Assembly (NCBI GenBank): GCA_003427395.1
Contig: BFEA01000556.1
Coordinates: 69,109-114,714 of the forward strand
Source of the DNA: Chara braunii
Taxonomy: Eukaryota > Streptophyta > Charophyceae > Charales > Characeae
Reading direction: 5' to 3'
DNA length: 45,606 nucleotides
Of the stretch, positions 29,443 to 39,905 are shown piece after piece. The notes under the pieces are model-generated. The model saw nothing but the letters and a program-made list of their open reading frames with translations. It was not told where the DNA came from and searched no databases. The first letter of the stretch is position 1; the number at the start of each line of letters is the position of its first letter. The translations under genes and the position numbers were made by a program.

Positions 29443-30319
29443 GTGGTCAAACACACTTTGTCAGGTGGGGGGACCGCCAGATTACGTAAGTTTAAGGTTA
29501 GTAGTCTGATCGAGTCCAACAAATGCATGTGTGCGGCCGCGTTCTATAATTATTACAAGCATAATCCAGAGGAGGGTATGTATCTAGTATATGTCTTTGC
29601 AACAGGCGAGCCGGTGAAAATGCCGCTGGAGATAGAGGGAGTAGTTGCCAAGTACCCTGATCTATTTAAAGAGCCTACAGGGCTTGTTGAGAGGGAGGTC
29701 GTCCACGTGATAGAGATTATCCCAGGGTCTAGCATCCCAAAGGGTAGGATCTATCGGATGTCTCCAGACGAGCTTGATGAGCTTCGCCGCCAACTCAAGG
29801 AACTCGTAGAGAAGGGTTGGATCCGACCGAGTGTTTCTCCTTATGGATCTCCAGTCCTATTCGTACCGAAGAAGGGGGGAACACTGGGGATGTGCATTGA
29901 CTATAGGGGCCTCAATGCCATCACTCCCCTACCATCTGATTGCAATCCGGCCCGAGGATCAACACAAAACCGCATTTCAGACCAGGTACGGTCTGTACGA
30001 GTTTGTGGGGATGCCTTTCGGCCTTTGCAATACTCCTGACACCTTTCAGCACGCTATGAATCAAATATTTCATGACTACTTGGATAACTTTGTCATCGTG
30101 TACCTCGATGACATACTTATTTTCAGTAGGACTGTCGAGGAGCATGTAGCGCATTTAGACAAAGTCCTCAATCTCCTTCGACAACACAAGTTCAAGATAA
30201 ATGGGGAGAAGTGCGAGTTTGGCCGCACCCGTGTCTTGTACTTGGGTCATGAGATTTCCGTGGAGGGTTTGAAGCCCGATGACGCAAAGGTGGCCAGCAT
30301 TTGCGTCCTCTGTCTGTGA
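29443..30319 (+). pseudogene. pol: Reverse transcriptase, motif A deleted, frameshifted
   Basis: The first frame (to 30039) has the N-terminal RT region: [40 protein letters not shown] and [13 protein letters not shown]. It then breaks near 29926-29932. In another frame the RT resumes at [38 protein letters not shown] and the catalytic VYLDDILIFS box (YLDD codons 30101-30112), followed by FKINGEKCEFGRTRVLYLGH. The sequence expected between the two, including the motif A Asp (the F-x-K-I-D-L type), is missing, a deletion of roughly 100 bp. So one of three catalytic aspartates is gone. A further frame change is near 30300. Confidence 0.9.
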
Positions 30320-30905
30320 CTGAGATGAGGTCTTTCTTAGGGATGACCGGCTACTACTGTAATTTTGTTAAGAACTATAGTATGGTGGCCGCCCCTTTGA
30401 CTGACCTGACTCGCCTTGACACCCCATGGGAGTGGACAGACAGGTGCGAGGCTGCTTTCAGACACCTGAAGCATGAGTTGACGCATCATGAGGTCTTGAA
30501 ACTTCCGGATCCTGACAAGCTGTTCAATGTAACCACGGATGCCAGGCAATATGGCATTGGCGTCGTGCTCGCGCAGCAGGAGGGCCCAAAGTTGAGGCCA
30601 GCTGAGTACATGTCCAAAAATATGCCCTCTCAGAAGTTGGCTAAGTCCACCTATGAGGAGGAGCTCTATGCGATCTACAAGGCGCTCACCCATTGGAGGC
30701 ACTATCTCCTTGGGAGATTCTTCTACGTCAAGACTGACACCAGACCCTGAAATGGATGAGAACCCAGCCTGTGCTCTTCGACGCTCTGAAGCGTTGGATT
30801 GAAGTCATAGAGCAGTATGACTTTGAGCCCAAGTACATCAAGGGCGAGTACAACAAGGTTGCTGATGCGCTGTCGAGTAGACCAGATTTCTCTGGTGCGC
30901 TGATC
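30301..30905 (+). pseudogene. pol: RT connection and RNase H domain
   Basis: SVTEMRSFLGMTGYYCNFVKNY is the RT connection. RNase H follows with TTDARQYGIGVVLAQ (first Asp, codon 30538), TYEEELYAIYKALTHWRHYL (Glu) and VKTDT (Asp, 30736). The spacer between the first two strands is short, unlike the nested element. A one-base frame loss at about 30738-30742 shifts the reading to KWMRTQP and YNKVADALSSRPDF, the domain end. RNase H removes the RNA template during replication. All acids are readable, but not in one frame. Confidence 0.9.
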
Positions 30906-31898
30906 ACTGAGTTTGGGCTTGCGGACGATGTTTCTCGCTCTATGGTGAAAGCCTACCGCGAGGATCAATTTATGTCCGAGATCATTCGCAGACTCGAGGC
31001 GCAGAACAAAATCACTTCTGCCGAGTTTGAGTTGGTCAACGGCCTGCTGTTCCTTGAGGAGGCCGGGAATAAACGTTTGTGTGTTCCCAATAGGGAGTCT
31101 TTGCGTAGTTTATTTTTAGGTGAGTGTCATGATGCCACCAGACATTTTGGCTTCAAAAAGACTGCAGCCAATCTGCTGCAACGGTTCTGGTGGCCCACGG
31201 TGATGAGAGATGCCAAGCTGTACGTGGAGACTTGTCAGGTCTGTCAAAGAGACAAGCCAGGTACACAGGCCCCTCTTAGGCTCCTCAAGCCGCTTCCGAT
31301 ACCGGAAAGGCCCGGTGAGAGCCTGTCCATGGACTTCATGGACACACTTGTCACCAGCAAGAGTGGAATGGGACACATCTTTGTTATTGTGGATAGGTTT
31401 AGTAAGTATGCTAGATTAGTTGCAATGCCGAAAACGGCAAAGACTGAGTACGCCATTAGGCTATTCAAAGAGAACTGGGTCAGAGATTTCAGATTACCAA
31501 AGTTTATCGTGAGTGACCGGGATGTCAGATTCACTAGCGAGGTGTGGAAGGCTGCAGCTGCAGAATAGGGGACACAGCTGGAGATGACCTCTGGGAACCA
31601 CCTAGAGGCCAACAGCCAAGCAGAGCAGATGAACCGCGCTGTACAACACCTGCTGCGGCATTACATCAAGCCCAACCAAGTGAACTGGGATGAGAAGAGC
31701 TTATACAACAACGATGTGCACAACGCCACAGGGGTGAGCCCTAACAGCCTGCTACTAACTTTCAAGCCTAGCCTGCCCCTAGACTTTCTATTACTTGAGA
31801 ACCAGCAAACTGCTGCACCGGGTACACTAGAATTTGCTTATCGATATGAACAAACGATGCAGCAGGCAGTGGAACAATGCAGAAAGCACAGGCGCTGA
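30906..31898 (+). pseudogene. pol: Integrase: zinc-binding domain and DDE core, one internal TAG
   Basis: The frame beginning near 30756 continues into integrase. The H2C2 ligands are His 31128, His 31143, Cys 31233 and Cys 31242, with His-His spacing of four residues, shorter than usual. The core acids are Asp at 31332 (SMDFMD), Asp at 31515 (VSDRDVRF) and Glu at 31623 (QAEQMNRAVQ). A TAG at 31566 interrupts the frame between the second Asp and the Glu. NNDVHNATGVSPNSLL is the conserved helix after the core. The frame ends at a TGA at 31896. Integrase inserts the DNA copy; its catalytic residues are preserved despite the stop. Confidence 0.9.
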
Positions 31899-32402
31899 TG
31901 ATAGAGTCTGAGAACAAACACCGCCGCCTGTCCACATTTCAGGCACGGGACCGAGTCTGGGTCAAGTCCTCAGAACTAGGACAGGAGCACGGGATATCCC
32001 GTAAGCTCATGCCACAATACTTTGGACCATGGGAGGTTCTAGATGTCGTTGGAGATGAATCGGATGGTCCTTCTTATGTTATGCATCCCTAGTCACCTAC
32101 GCACATATCCGGTATTTCACGCCTCTAAGCTTGCACGGTTCGGAGAAACTGATCAGTTTCCCTCTCGTCGCTCTATGCTGGCCCCAACCATGGATGGAGA
32201 GGTCGACATCGATGACATTGTTGATCACAAGGAGATGTCAGTTCCAAGACCGACAGGCAGAGGATGTCCTCCAAAACCGAAGCTACAGTATAGAGTTCGG
32301 TTCAGACATCACACTGATCCAAAGGAGGACCGATGGTTTACCAGGGAGGAACTGATGCAGACCGCTCCTCAGGTTGTGACCCAATATGAAAAGTCTCTAT
32401 AG
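31877..32402 (+). pseudogene. pol: Integrase C-terminus and divergent chromodomain-like tail
   Basis: After a frameshift near 31890 the C-terminal integrase module reads FQARDRVWVKSSELGQ and LMPQYFGPWEVLDVVG. A second frameshift near 32085 leads to PVFHASKLARF and then a tail with VDIDDIVDHKE and YRVRFRHHTDPKEDRWFTRE. The tail has the spacing of a chromodomain but lacks the usual WKGY-type aromatic core, so the call is tentative. It contrasts with the textbook chromodomain of the nested element. The stop at 32400 is 57 bp before the polypurine tract. Confidence 0.78.
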
Positions 32403-32457
32403 AAGGGAAAGCGCCAGATTATCGAAGATTGAACTTCTCAAAGGACTAGCGAAGTAT

Positions 32458-32468
32458 GGAGGAGGGAA
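32458..32468 (+). promoter_or_regulatory. Polypurine tract
   Basis: GGAGGAGGGAA directly abuts the TG of the 3' LTR at 32469. This is the expected position of the RNase H-resistant primer for plus-strand DNA synthesis in LTR retrotransposons. Confidence 0.85.
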
Positions 32469-33404
32469 TGCGAGGCATAGGCCTCGATAAGCCCTATTGG
32501 GCCCCTATTTGCAACAGGTCGGCCGCCCTAAGTGAAGGCAGGCCCGACAAACGACAAGAGGCCTACTTTGGACTACGTCGCAACTGGGGAAAATTCAGGC
32601 AGTTACGCATCGCCAGTTGGTTGAAGATGCCCAGGCCCTGACCTCCTTTTTCGAATGTATCTAAGTCAGGCCCTGGGCGACATACGCAGCATAAACCCAA
32701 CTCAGACAGCGGGCAGTTGGGCACGGGTCACTATCGGTGGCCCTGGGCCTGATTCGTTTGGCCTGAGGCTCAACCTCCCTGGGCCTACCTGAAGCTTCTG
32801 GGCAGGGGCCCAGCGCAGCCAGGCTCCACGCAAGCAGGCTGGCCACTTCCATTTAGAAGAGGGTCAGCCCACGCATGGGACATTCGGGCACTGACTGCTT
32901 TGTGTGCAAGCGCTGCTGCGCTATCGCTTGCCAGGGTCACGCGCTCACGTGCGAGCTGGAAGGAGCAGGAAGCCATAGCCGAGCTGCGCTGTTGTATGCT
33001 GGATGGGGTGCATGGTGGTCCTTTGGTGCAAGTGGCATCTGTGAGTTGGGGAACGAGGTTGTGAGTGATAGGAGAGACATACCTGGTGCTTGACGCATGC
33101 GACATTGGCTGAGATCTGCTCGTACTTGGGAAGCTGTTGACGTCATCAGCAGCATTGTAGTCTAGGCTAGATAGGATTTGCCATTCGTAGTCTGGGTGCC
33201 GAGCGCCAGATAGGACATCAACATTGGTTCTCCATTGATGATGATGAGACTATTCCAACATTGCCAATTATGAGTTTTTGGTGTGCTCGTATTTGGTGAA
33301 ACTCGTGATGCAATTCTGGTATTGGTTCGAGATCATGACTATCTGGTCTCATGTTTATGACGTTGTTTGATTGCTGAAGTTCCCTATTGCTCATCTTCCT
33401 TGCA
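32469..33404 (+). repeat. 3' LTR (936 bp)
   Basis: It pairs with 6104-7039, identical in length and boundaries. TGACGTCA is conserved at 33138-33145. The right flank returns to the A/T-rich interior of the hAT-like element. Confidence 0.92.
33138..33145. promoter_or_regulatory. CRE/bZIP-type palindrome in the 3' LTR
   Basis: TGACGTCA at offset 669, the same as in the 5' LTR. Conservation in both LTRs fits an ancestral regulatory site but does not prove use. Confidence 0.4.
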
Positions 33405-33656
33405 ATTTGTTCTTCGTATTTTATTTTTATTTCAAATTTGGTAAGGAATTCAGAAGTAATGCTCAGACAAATCTTGTTTAATTTATTTTTCTCCATAACA
33501 TATATTTTTTTAAAGTTTGTTTTGATGATTTTTTTTTATTTTATTTTTTTTTGGGTCCACGTTCGGCCCGAACGACCGAACGCATCCCTAAGGGGTCCCA
33601 TACGTTCGAGCGTTCGGGTTTGGGCTTTCGGCCCGTCCCGAACGCCGGTTACCCTG

Positions 33657-36648
33657 GTCAAGATAATGCCCCAAAGACCTTATCTCTTCACTCCGGATTG
33701 CCCTCCACTAAATCCGGAGTCATGAGATCATAGTAGGGACGTGCCTGTTGCTACTGTGCCAATCCCAACTGGTCGGCACATCCTCCTCCACTTTTTTTTC
33801 CCATGTTATCTCATTCCCCCTCCTTTGTCTTCCCTTTTTCTTTTCTTTTATTTTATTTTTGTTGTGATACGTGTCAAGCAGCCGTATACTTTTTTTCTAG
33901 GTCATGGACCTTGGTCTAGACCCAGATCAAGATCCAACAACTGACTGTTATTTCGCGGATTACAATAATGAAGCCCCCATACTCGTGGAGGTTCCATTTT
34001 GTCTGTGTTAGTCTCAATTTTTTACCCTCCTTGCTCCAATTTTTCCTTGGCAGTTTGTTTTCTGCGTAGAGCTCATTGGGGCTCTATTTTTTTATGACTT
34101 GCTAGTTCGAGATATCTCGGACTGCAGGGCAGGCCTCCCATCACCATTTCTCCTTTTTTTTTGCCTCCAAACTCCCACTATCTTGGCCCCACTCAACTCT
34201 TGCACTAGCGGTTGCTAATATTCTTCTCCGTCAAGATCTTGATCTCGATGGTGCCACTTGCTTCGTGTGTTCATTCTCCATGTGGAGCCCACAGTTTCGC
34301 TTGGGACACTCAAGCCCCCGCCACTCATCCCACACAAGTCCACTTTCTAGCCCCACCGACAGTCCCGCCGGTACATGTCTCAATTCTCAATTATTTTTAT
34401 GTGGGGTCATTTAGTCCTCGCCATCGTTCCCGCTGACGTCCCATTCTTATTTGGGACTCCCCATTCCCCGACAGTCTCAATCTTTCCTTCCCATGTGTCT
34501 CAAGTGCCTTGATTATTCCCGGTCGCGAGATCCTCATCTCACAGTCGGCATTTACCGTTTCCACTTGCTTCAAGCTTGAGACACTTCTTTTTAGTGTGTT
34601 GAGTGTTCCAAGCCTCATTTTCCCTTAGCCTTGGCACCCATATGCAGTCTGTTATTTCTTGGACTGCAGTAATGGTTTTCTTCCTAGTTTCATTGCCCTA
34701 CAACTTGCCCCAAACTGAAACAAAATGAAGCGGTCAATTTCCAAGTGCATTCGGGTTCAATATTGGTTACGGATGTACCTGAAACATTTGTTTTTCTTCC
34801 CTCTTGTAATCCGTTGCATCTCAGTTGCATGAGGCTTTTATTTTCTTTGATTTTCTCAGTAAAATCTTAAAAAAATCAAGATACTTTGTAACCGATTCAC
34901 CCTTGGATGAATTTGGTCACAAATGTATCTCCCAAGTGGCTGTTTTATACCGTTAGTGACCTTTTTTTTTTTTTTTTTTTTTTTTTTTTCCTTCCAACTT
35001 CGGACAATAGGGACAATAGTCAACGCACTCACTCCCTCTCTTCGCCCGTTTGTCCCATTCTCCCTCTTTTTTCTCTCCTTTTTTTTTTCTTTTTCTTTTT
35101 GATATGCCAAGTGCCAACTAGTTGTTGAGTTTTTTTTTAGGCCCTACATCTTGATTTAGGCCTAGTCCATGCCCAAGGTGCAGTCCGTTAATTCTCGTAC
35201 TGCAATTAAGGTACCCCCTTACTCACGGGAGCCTCATTTTGTCACCATTTGCTCCAAATTGTAGCCCCTCCTACTCCGATTTTCTCTTGATAGCCCATTG
35301 TTGTCATGGAGCCTTGCTCCATTTTCTTTAGGGTGGCTGGTCCGAGATATTTCGGATTGCAGCCCACACCCTTGTCCATATCTCTTTGCTTTCTTTCTTC
35401 CTTTACGCTCGCTTGCTCCCACTAGTGGTGCTAATATTTTCGGTCGTTCAGATCTTGATCTCGACGACGCATCTCGTATTGAATATTTCTTCCTCATGTC
35501 GCTCCATAGTTTTTCTTGGGACAACTCAAGTCCCCGACATTCGTCCCGCACTAGTCCCCGACACTTATCCCGCCGGTAGTCCCGTCGGCACATGTCCCAA
35601 AATGTGATTACTTTTACTTGGTCCCAAGCGGTCCCTGGCACCATTCCACATGTCGTCCCAATTTTATTTGGGACTCCCTAGTCCCCGACAATCCTAATTT
35701 CCTCCTCTTGACGCATCCAAGTGTGCCGATTATTCTTGGCCGCGTGATCTTGATCTGCGGTCGTGGCTCATCGTGGTAATTTGACCCTCATGCTTGGGCC
35801 CCCTTTTTCTAGTACCCTTGGCCGTCAAGGCCTCTTTTCTCATGGTCTTGACACTCCGTTGCAGTCCGTTATATCTCGGAGTGCAATGGTGACCCTTTTC
35901 CTAATCCCATTGCCCCCATGCTTCACCAAAACTGAAACAAATTGAAGTGGCACATCCCCAAGTGCATCCGAACCCAGTATTGGCTCCGGATGTACTTAAA
36001 CATGTGTTTGCTTTACTTTTTGTGGTCCGTTATATCTCGGCCTACGTCCTCCTTATCTTTTCTTGATTTTCTCTTTGAAAAAAAAAAAATGCTGACATTT
36101 TGTAACCGTTTCATCGTGGGATGAATCTGGTCACAAAATGTATCTAAAACATGTGTTTTTTTTTGCTCTACGTGTCCGTTTTCGTCCGTTTCTGTCCCAA
36201 CTACGTCTAGACTTGATGCAGGCATGTTTAAGGCCCCTAGGCCTCTTTTGGGAAGGGCAAGTTGGCCATGATGTGGCGGCTTGCCCTTCTTCCATTCCCA
36301 TGCTCTCCTACCTTTCCCAATCTCCTCATATGTAATTTTCTTCTCCCCTTTGTTGTCCGTTTTTCTCAATCTCACTAGGACCTTGTTTTTTAGGTTCAGC
36401 GTACCTGGGTCTTCCACATTCAAGGCCCTTGTGGTCCGTTGCATTCCCCTTGAGCCCCTTCTCAATTTCAAGGCCTAGGGGCCTCGAAATTGAACCTCTC
36501 TTCCTTTTTTTCTAGCCCTCTTTATCCTGACTCTCAAGGCCACTCAATTTTCAAGTTGCCCAAGGCCCAACACTTGCTCGGGTGACACCTGCTAGTCTTT
36601 TCTTTGTGTTTCCGAGCTTGGTCTAGGGTCCTTAGGCTTTTCTCATGT
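33657..36648. repeat. Duplicated block A, main part
   Basis: The block matches 40514-43533 in order and orientation. Anchors are CTTATCTCTTCACTCC, ACTAAATCCGGAGT, CTCAATTTTTTACCC, GAGATATCTCGGACT and CTTAGGCTTTTCTC. Internally it is itself two related ~1.25-1.5 kb units (about 33895-35140 and 35141-36648), each starting near CTAGG(T/C)C...ATC and carrying GTCCGTTATATCTCGGA-type palindromes. A poly(T) run is at 34962-34989. No protein is recognisable; short frames reflect T-rich composition. With 5347-5588 it forms a ~3.2 kb repeat that could be an LTR of a larger element or a segmental duplication. Confidence 0.8.
34104..34123. repeat. GTCCGAGATATCTCGGAC-type palindrome in block A, unit 1
   Basis: AGTTCGAGATATCTCGGACT is palindromic with one mismatch pair. 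Equivalent sites occur at 35340 (unit 2), 40939 and 42222 (block B). A related foldback, GCAGTC...GACTGC, is at 34644-34667. Confidence 0.8.
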
Positions 36649-37139
36649 CGAATTCAGATGGCCTCCTCTGCCGCATGCCACACTCTCATGTGTCGGCGTC
36701 ATGAAACTATTTCCCTTGACATCGTTGACCCTCTTTTTCCTGCGACATTCGGCCTTAAGGTATTATTTTATCGGCGCTCCTTCTTTGATAAGGAGGGACG
36801 CCTTTACTAATTTTTTACAACACTTTGCCGACCGTCTCTCTGTTGATTAATTCCTGGTCCTAGGACCCCGACGGCCTCGAGTTTCCTTTTGGGTCCTCGA
36901 CGCCGTCAATCCAGCCTTTGCTTTTTTTCTTTTGCCCCCTTGTTCCGGATTCCTTTGTCATGCACATCTTAGCCATATATCACATCTCAAGGGTCGGAAA
37001 TGCTTCGGGAACCACAAGTCTCGACACATTCTCCCCACTCATTCGCGATGTCATCATCGCGCACCAGTCTGCAGTTAATAGCGAAAAAAACGGTTTGAAG
37101 GGGTAGACATTGGAGGAGGGATGGGGTGTGATAGGTAGT
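36649..37139. other. Spacer after block A; no recognised gene
   Basis: No gene is visible. A short palindrome, GCGATGTCATCATCGC (37045-37060), lies in a phrase (CCCCACTCA...CGATGTC..CATCGCGCA) that recurs near 38282-38310, bracketing the minisatellites between them. Confidence 0.5.
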
Positions 37140-37540
37140 TAGTTTGCCAGGGTGCTTCTGGGACTTTTCTCGTACCTTTTCTCTGTTGTTTGAAATAATT
37201 TGTTTTTTGGTCCGTGCAATCCATTCTTCTTTCCCAAGCTTGGTCACCTCAATGCATCAAATAATTTGTTTTTCGGTCCGTGCAATCCATGTTTCTTTCC
37301 CAAGCTTGGCCACCCTCACTGCATCAAATAATCTGTTTTTCGGCCCGTGCAATCCATGTTTCTTTCCCAAGCTTGGCCACCCTCAATTCATCAAATAATT
37401 TGTTTTTCGGCCCGTGCAATCCGTGTTCCTCAATGCATCAAATAATCTGTTTTTCCGACCGTGCAGTCCGTGCTCCTTTCCTAAGCTTGGCTACCCTCAA
37501 CGCATCAAATAATCTGTTGTTTGACCCGTGCAGTCCATGA
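37140..37540. repeat. Minisatellite, ~66 bp period, six units
   Basis: Units begin AATAATTTGTTTTTCGG and continue CCGTGCAATCCATG, TTTCTTTCCCAAGCTTGG and CCACCCTCA.TGCATCA. Starts near 37194, 37260, 37326, 37394, 37440 and 37508 show four ~66-68 bp units and one 46 bp deletion unit. Encoded Cys/Phe-rich repeats are by-products. Confidence 0.9.
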
Positions 37541-37914
37541 GCCCTGCTACCTTTTCCCATGCCCTTGCACAGTCCAGCCCTTCTATCCTTCTCATGACCC
37601 TCTTTTCCCTAGCCTAATGCCTGTTCGTGGCCCAACTGCCTTTCGAGTGCTGGCTTGTTTCCTTCTTAGATCCCATACCCAATTTGTCTCGTTGCCTTCT
37701 TGACTCATCCTCATGCATTCCTTTCACTCTTTTGCTGGGTTCTTCATACTCAGTCCCTCTTAATTCCCTTGATCCTTTATCAGGCTTCCCTAGTTCATTC
37801 TTAAGCATTTTCTCATGCAATTTTTATGGCTATTTTGCTAGGCCTTTGAGACGTATTCCTAGGCTATTTCGTGTAATCCCTCAAACCGCTTCGCCAGATT
37901 TCTCAAGCCTGTCT

Positions 37915-38215
37915 CAGACAATCTCTCATACAATTCCTCTCGTCATTCTTCCGAGTTTTTCTCAAGCCCAAGCTCAAACAATCTCGCATGCAATTCCTCT
38001 GGATATCTTGTCAGGTTTTTCTCAAGCCCAAGCTAAGACGATTTCGCATGCAATTCCTCTCGACATTTTGCCAGGCTTTTCTCAGGCCCAAGCTCAGACA
38101 ATTTCACATGCAATTCCTTTAGACATTTTGCCAAGTTTTTCTCAAGCCCAAGCTTAGACAATTTCTCATGCAATTCCTCTGGACTTCTTGTCAAGCTTTT
38201 CTCAAGTTCATGGTC
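37915..38215. repeat. Minisatellite, exact 60 bp period, five units
   Basis: CATGCAATTCCTCT recurs at about 37927, 37987, 38047, 38107 and 38167, each followed by GACATTTTGCCAGG-like and TTTTTCTCAAGCCCAAGCT. Because 60 is a multiple of three, the frame at 37627-38157 stays open and encodes a 20-residue repeat containing SHAIPLDILP. I see no evidence that it is translated. Confidence 0.92.
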
Positions 38216-39164
38216 ATTTTTGTTTGTTGTTTGTTGTTCTTTTCACATGCTTTCTCGTCAAGTAGATGGGACGCCTTCCCCCCACTCAAACACGATGTCC
38301 CCATCGCGCAACTGGTTCTCACTCGGAGGTACGCAGACCTGGCCTGCTAGCCAAGTGAAAGATGCCAACCCATTAGCCTGAAGGGTGATCATTCCTTCCC
38401 CTGCTGATAACTCACCCCATCCTTCCAACTTAGTCCGGCTTCCGCTTCTCTAGAGACGAACGCCATCATTGAGGTACCACCTCGCGTGTGGCAGGTAGGT
38501 CCAATCCATGTCTCCCAAGACCCCGTCTTACCATAAGCAGCTCCCTCGCGAATCGTTCCTCCCGTGTGGTGTTTTATTGGATCCGGCCTCTTCCTTTCAA
38601 GAGAGTTGGGTTTCTCTATTAATTTGTGAGTGTAGTTACGAAGACCTCGCGGTTAGTCCCGGAACGGTTTCAATGCTCCGCTAGGGCGGTGTCAGTGCCT
38701 TGTGGTGGTGGCGGACTCCACCCGGTACCTCGCCCGACCTCCGTCGTGGACAGTGCCGCTTGACTTAGTGCAAGCAGCCTTGGTCCATCCCAAACGGTCG
38801 GGCCACCCCTCTATGGCGCGGTGTGTGGTTGGAGAGGGTCAAAGATACTTAGCGGAGCAACTCTCGGTCCCTTCCGACTAAAGCTCATGTTGGAGTTGGT
38901 TCTGCATGTCGGTCACCGCTAACGATACATTGATCCTTTAACCTTTGTCCCTTCTTATGAGGAATAGGTCGGGCAGAGGTCCTCGGGTCACAGTGTTGGC
39001 GCCGATATTCCCCCTCTCGTTAAGGTCTAAGACTCAGAGAAGGGAGGATGATACTGAGCAACTCAATACGTGGTCGTCATGACTCACGGGTGCCTAGGGT
39101 CCCCTTATATGCAATGCATTTTCCATTTTTCAAGCAAACGCTCAATCCAAATGTCCTTTCCAAG
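38216..39164. other. No recognised gene
   Basis: This is a mixed-composition stretch. The 38.55-39.0 kb part is GC-rich (GGCGGTGTCAGTGCC, CTCCACCCGGTACC) and resembles LTR-like or structured non-coding sequence, but I found no second copy in the window and no domain. Confidence 0.4.
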
Positions 39165-39665
39165 TTTTTCTCAAGGTTGAATCTCATGACCGATCAGACG
39201 ACCTCTTTTCAGTTAGGACCATTTTTCATGGCCGACTCGTCGACTCCTTTTCAATCATCAATTTTATCTTTCTAATTTCTTTCCAAGGCTGCTTTTCATG
39301 ACCGACCCGACGACCTTTGCAAACCCCTATTCCATTTATTCCCGTCTCCTCCTCAAGGTTGATTCTTATTACCGTCCCGACGGCCTTTTCAATCCACATC
39401 TCTTGCACTCTCTTTCCGCAGCTGTTTCTTAAGATTCTCCGAACGTCTCTTTTCAATTCATGGTCCGCCTTCTCCCAATTTTTTTCCAAGGTTGATTCTC
39501 ACGGCCGACCCGACAACCTTTCCAATCCATTTTTTTTTTTTTTTTCACTTCCTCAGTTAGGCTATTTCTTTTAACCGACCCGACAGGCATTCCTATTCTC
39601 AATCCATCTCTTTCAGTTTTTTTTGCAAGTGTGATTCTCGTGACCAGTCCGACGGTCATTTCCTT
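39165..39665. repeat. Degenerate ~60-75 bp tandem repeat, about seven units
   Basis: Units share CAAGGTTGATTCTCA, a GACCGACCCGACGACC motif and TTTTCAATCCA. They begin near 39170, 39282, 39352, 39415, 39487, 39553 and 39625. Divergence between units is high, so the array is old. Confidence 0.8.
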
Positions 39666-39734
39666 TCTCTTGGCTCAATCCGTCTCAGTCTCATTTAGTC
39701 TTTCTCAGACAACCATGCAAGCGGACCCCAGCGC

Positions 39735-39905
39735 CAATTTTTTGTTCCTCTTAAGGTTTTTCACCCTTGTCGTAGGAGACCCTAAGGCCAATTCTCTATT
39801 CCTCTTAAGGTTCTTCACCCATGTGGTAGGAGACTGTAAGGCCAATCTTTGTTCCTCTTAAGGCTCCTCACCCATGTGGTAGGAGACCCTAAGGCCAATC
39901 TTTCG
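39735..39905. repeat. ~63 bp tandem repeat, three units
   Basis: Units contain GTTCCTCTTAAGG, TTCACCCATGTGGTAGGAGA and CCCTAAGGCCAATC. They are close copies and clearly tandem. Confidence 0.9.

Larger units (their letters stand above)
6104..33404 (+). mobile_element. Ty3/gypsy LTR retrotransposon, plus strand, degenerate and interrupted
   Basis: Boundaries are two 936 bp direct repeats, both starting TGCGAGG and ending CTTGCA. A PBS resembling the initiator-Met type (7043) follows the 5' LTR and a polypurine tract (32458-32468) abuts the 3' LTR. In between, gag, protease, RT, RNase H, integrase and a chromodomain-like tail appear in Ty3/gypsy order (19951-20361 and 27346-32402). The LTRs differ by roughly 8-9% over the first 290 bp compared by eye, so the insertion is old. 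ATTT occurs on both outer flanks and could be a 4-bp target duplication, but this is weak because ATTT also follows the internal LTR end. A second element occupies 20374-27340. The 12.9 kb from PBS to gag is unexplained. Confidence 0.88.
5597..33656. mobile_element. Non-autonomous hAT-like DNA transposon (~760 bp), split by an LTR retrotransposon
   Basis: The left terminus reads CAGGGTCACCAGC. The right terminus, reverse-complemented, reads CAGGGTAACCGGC, so there is a 13-bp imperfect terminal inverted repeat. Flanking 8-bp duplications and CAGGG-type ends are the known signature of the hAT superfamily. Without the retrotransposon at 6104-33404, the element is 5597-6103 plus 33405-33656, about 759 bp. 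It has no transposase and would need one in trans. Subterminal sequence is rich in GTTCGGG/CCCGAAC palindromes. The unoccupied site in block B at 40514-40521 independently fixes both boundaries. The superfamily call rests on TSD length and termini only. Confidence 0.75.
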
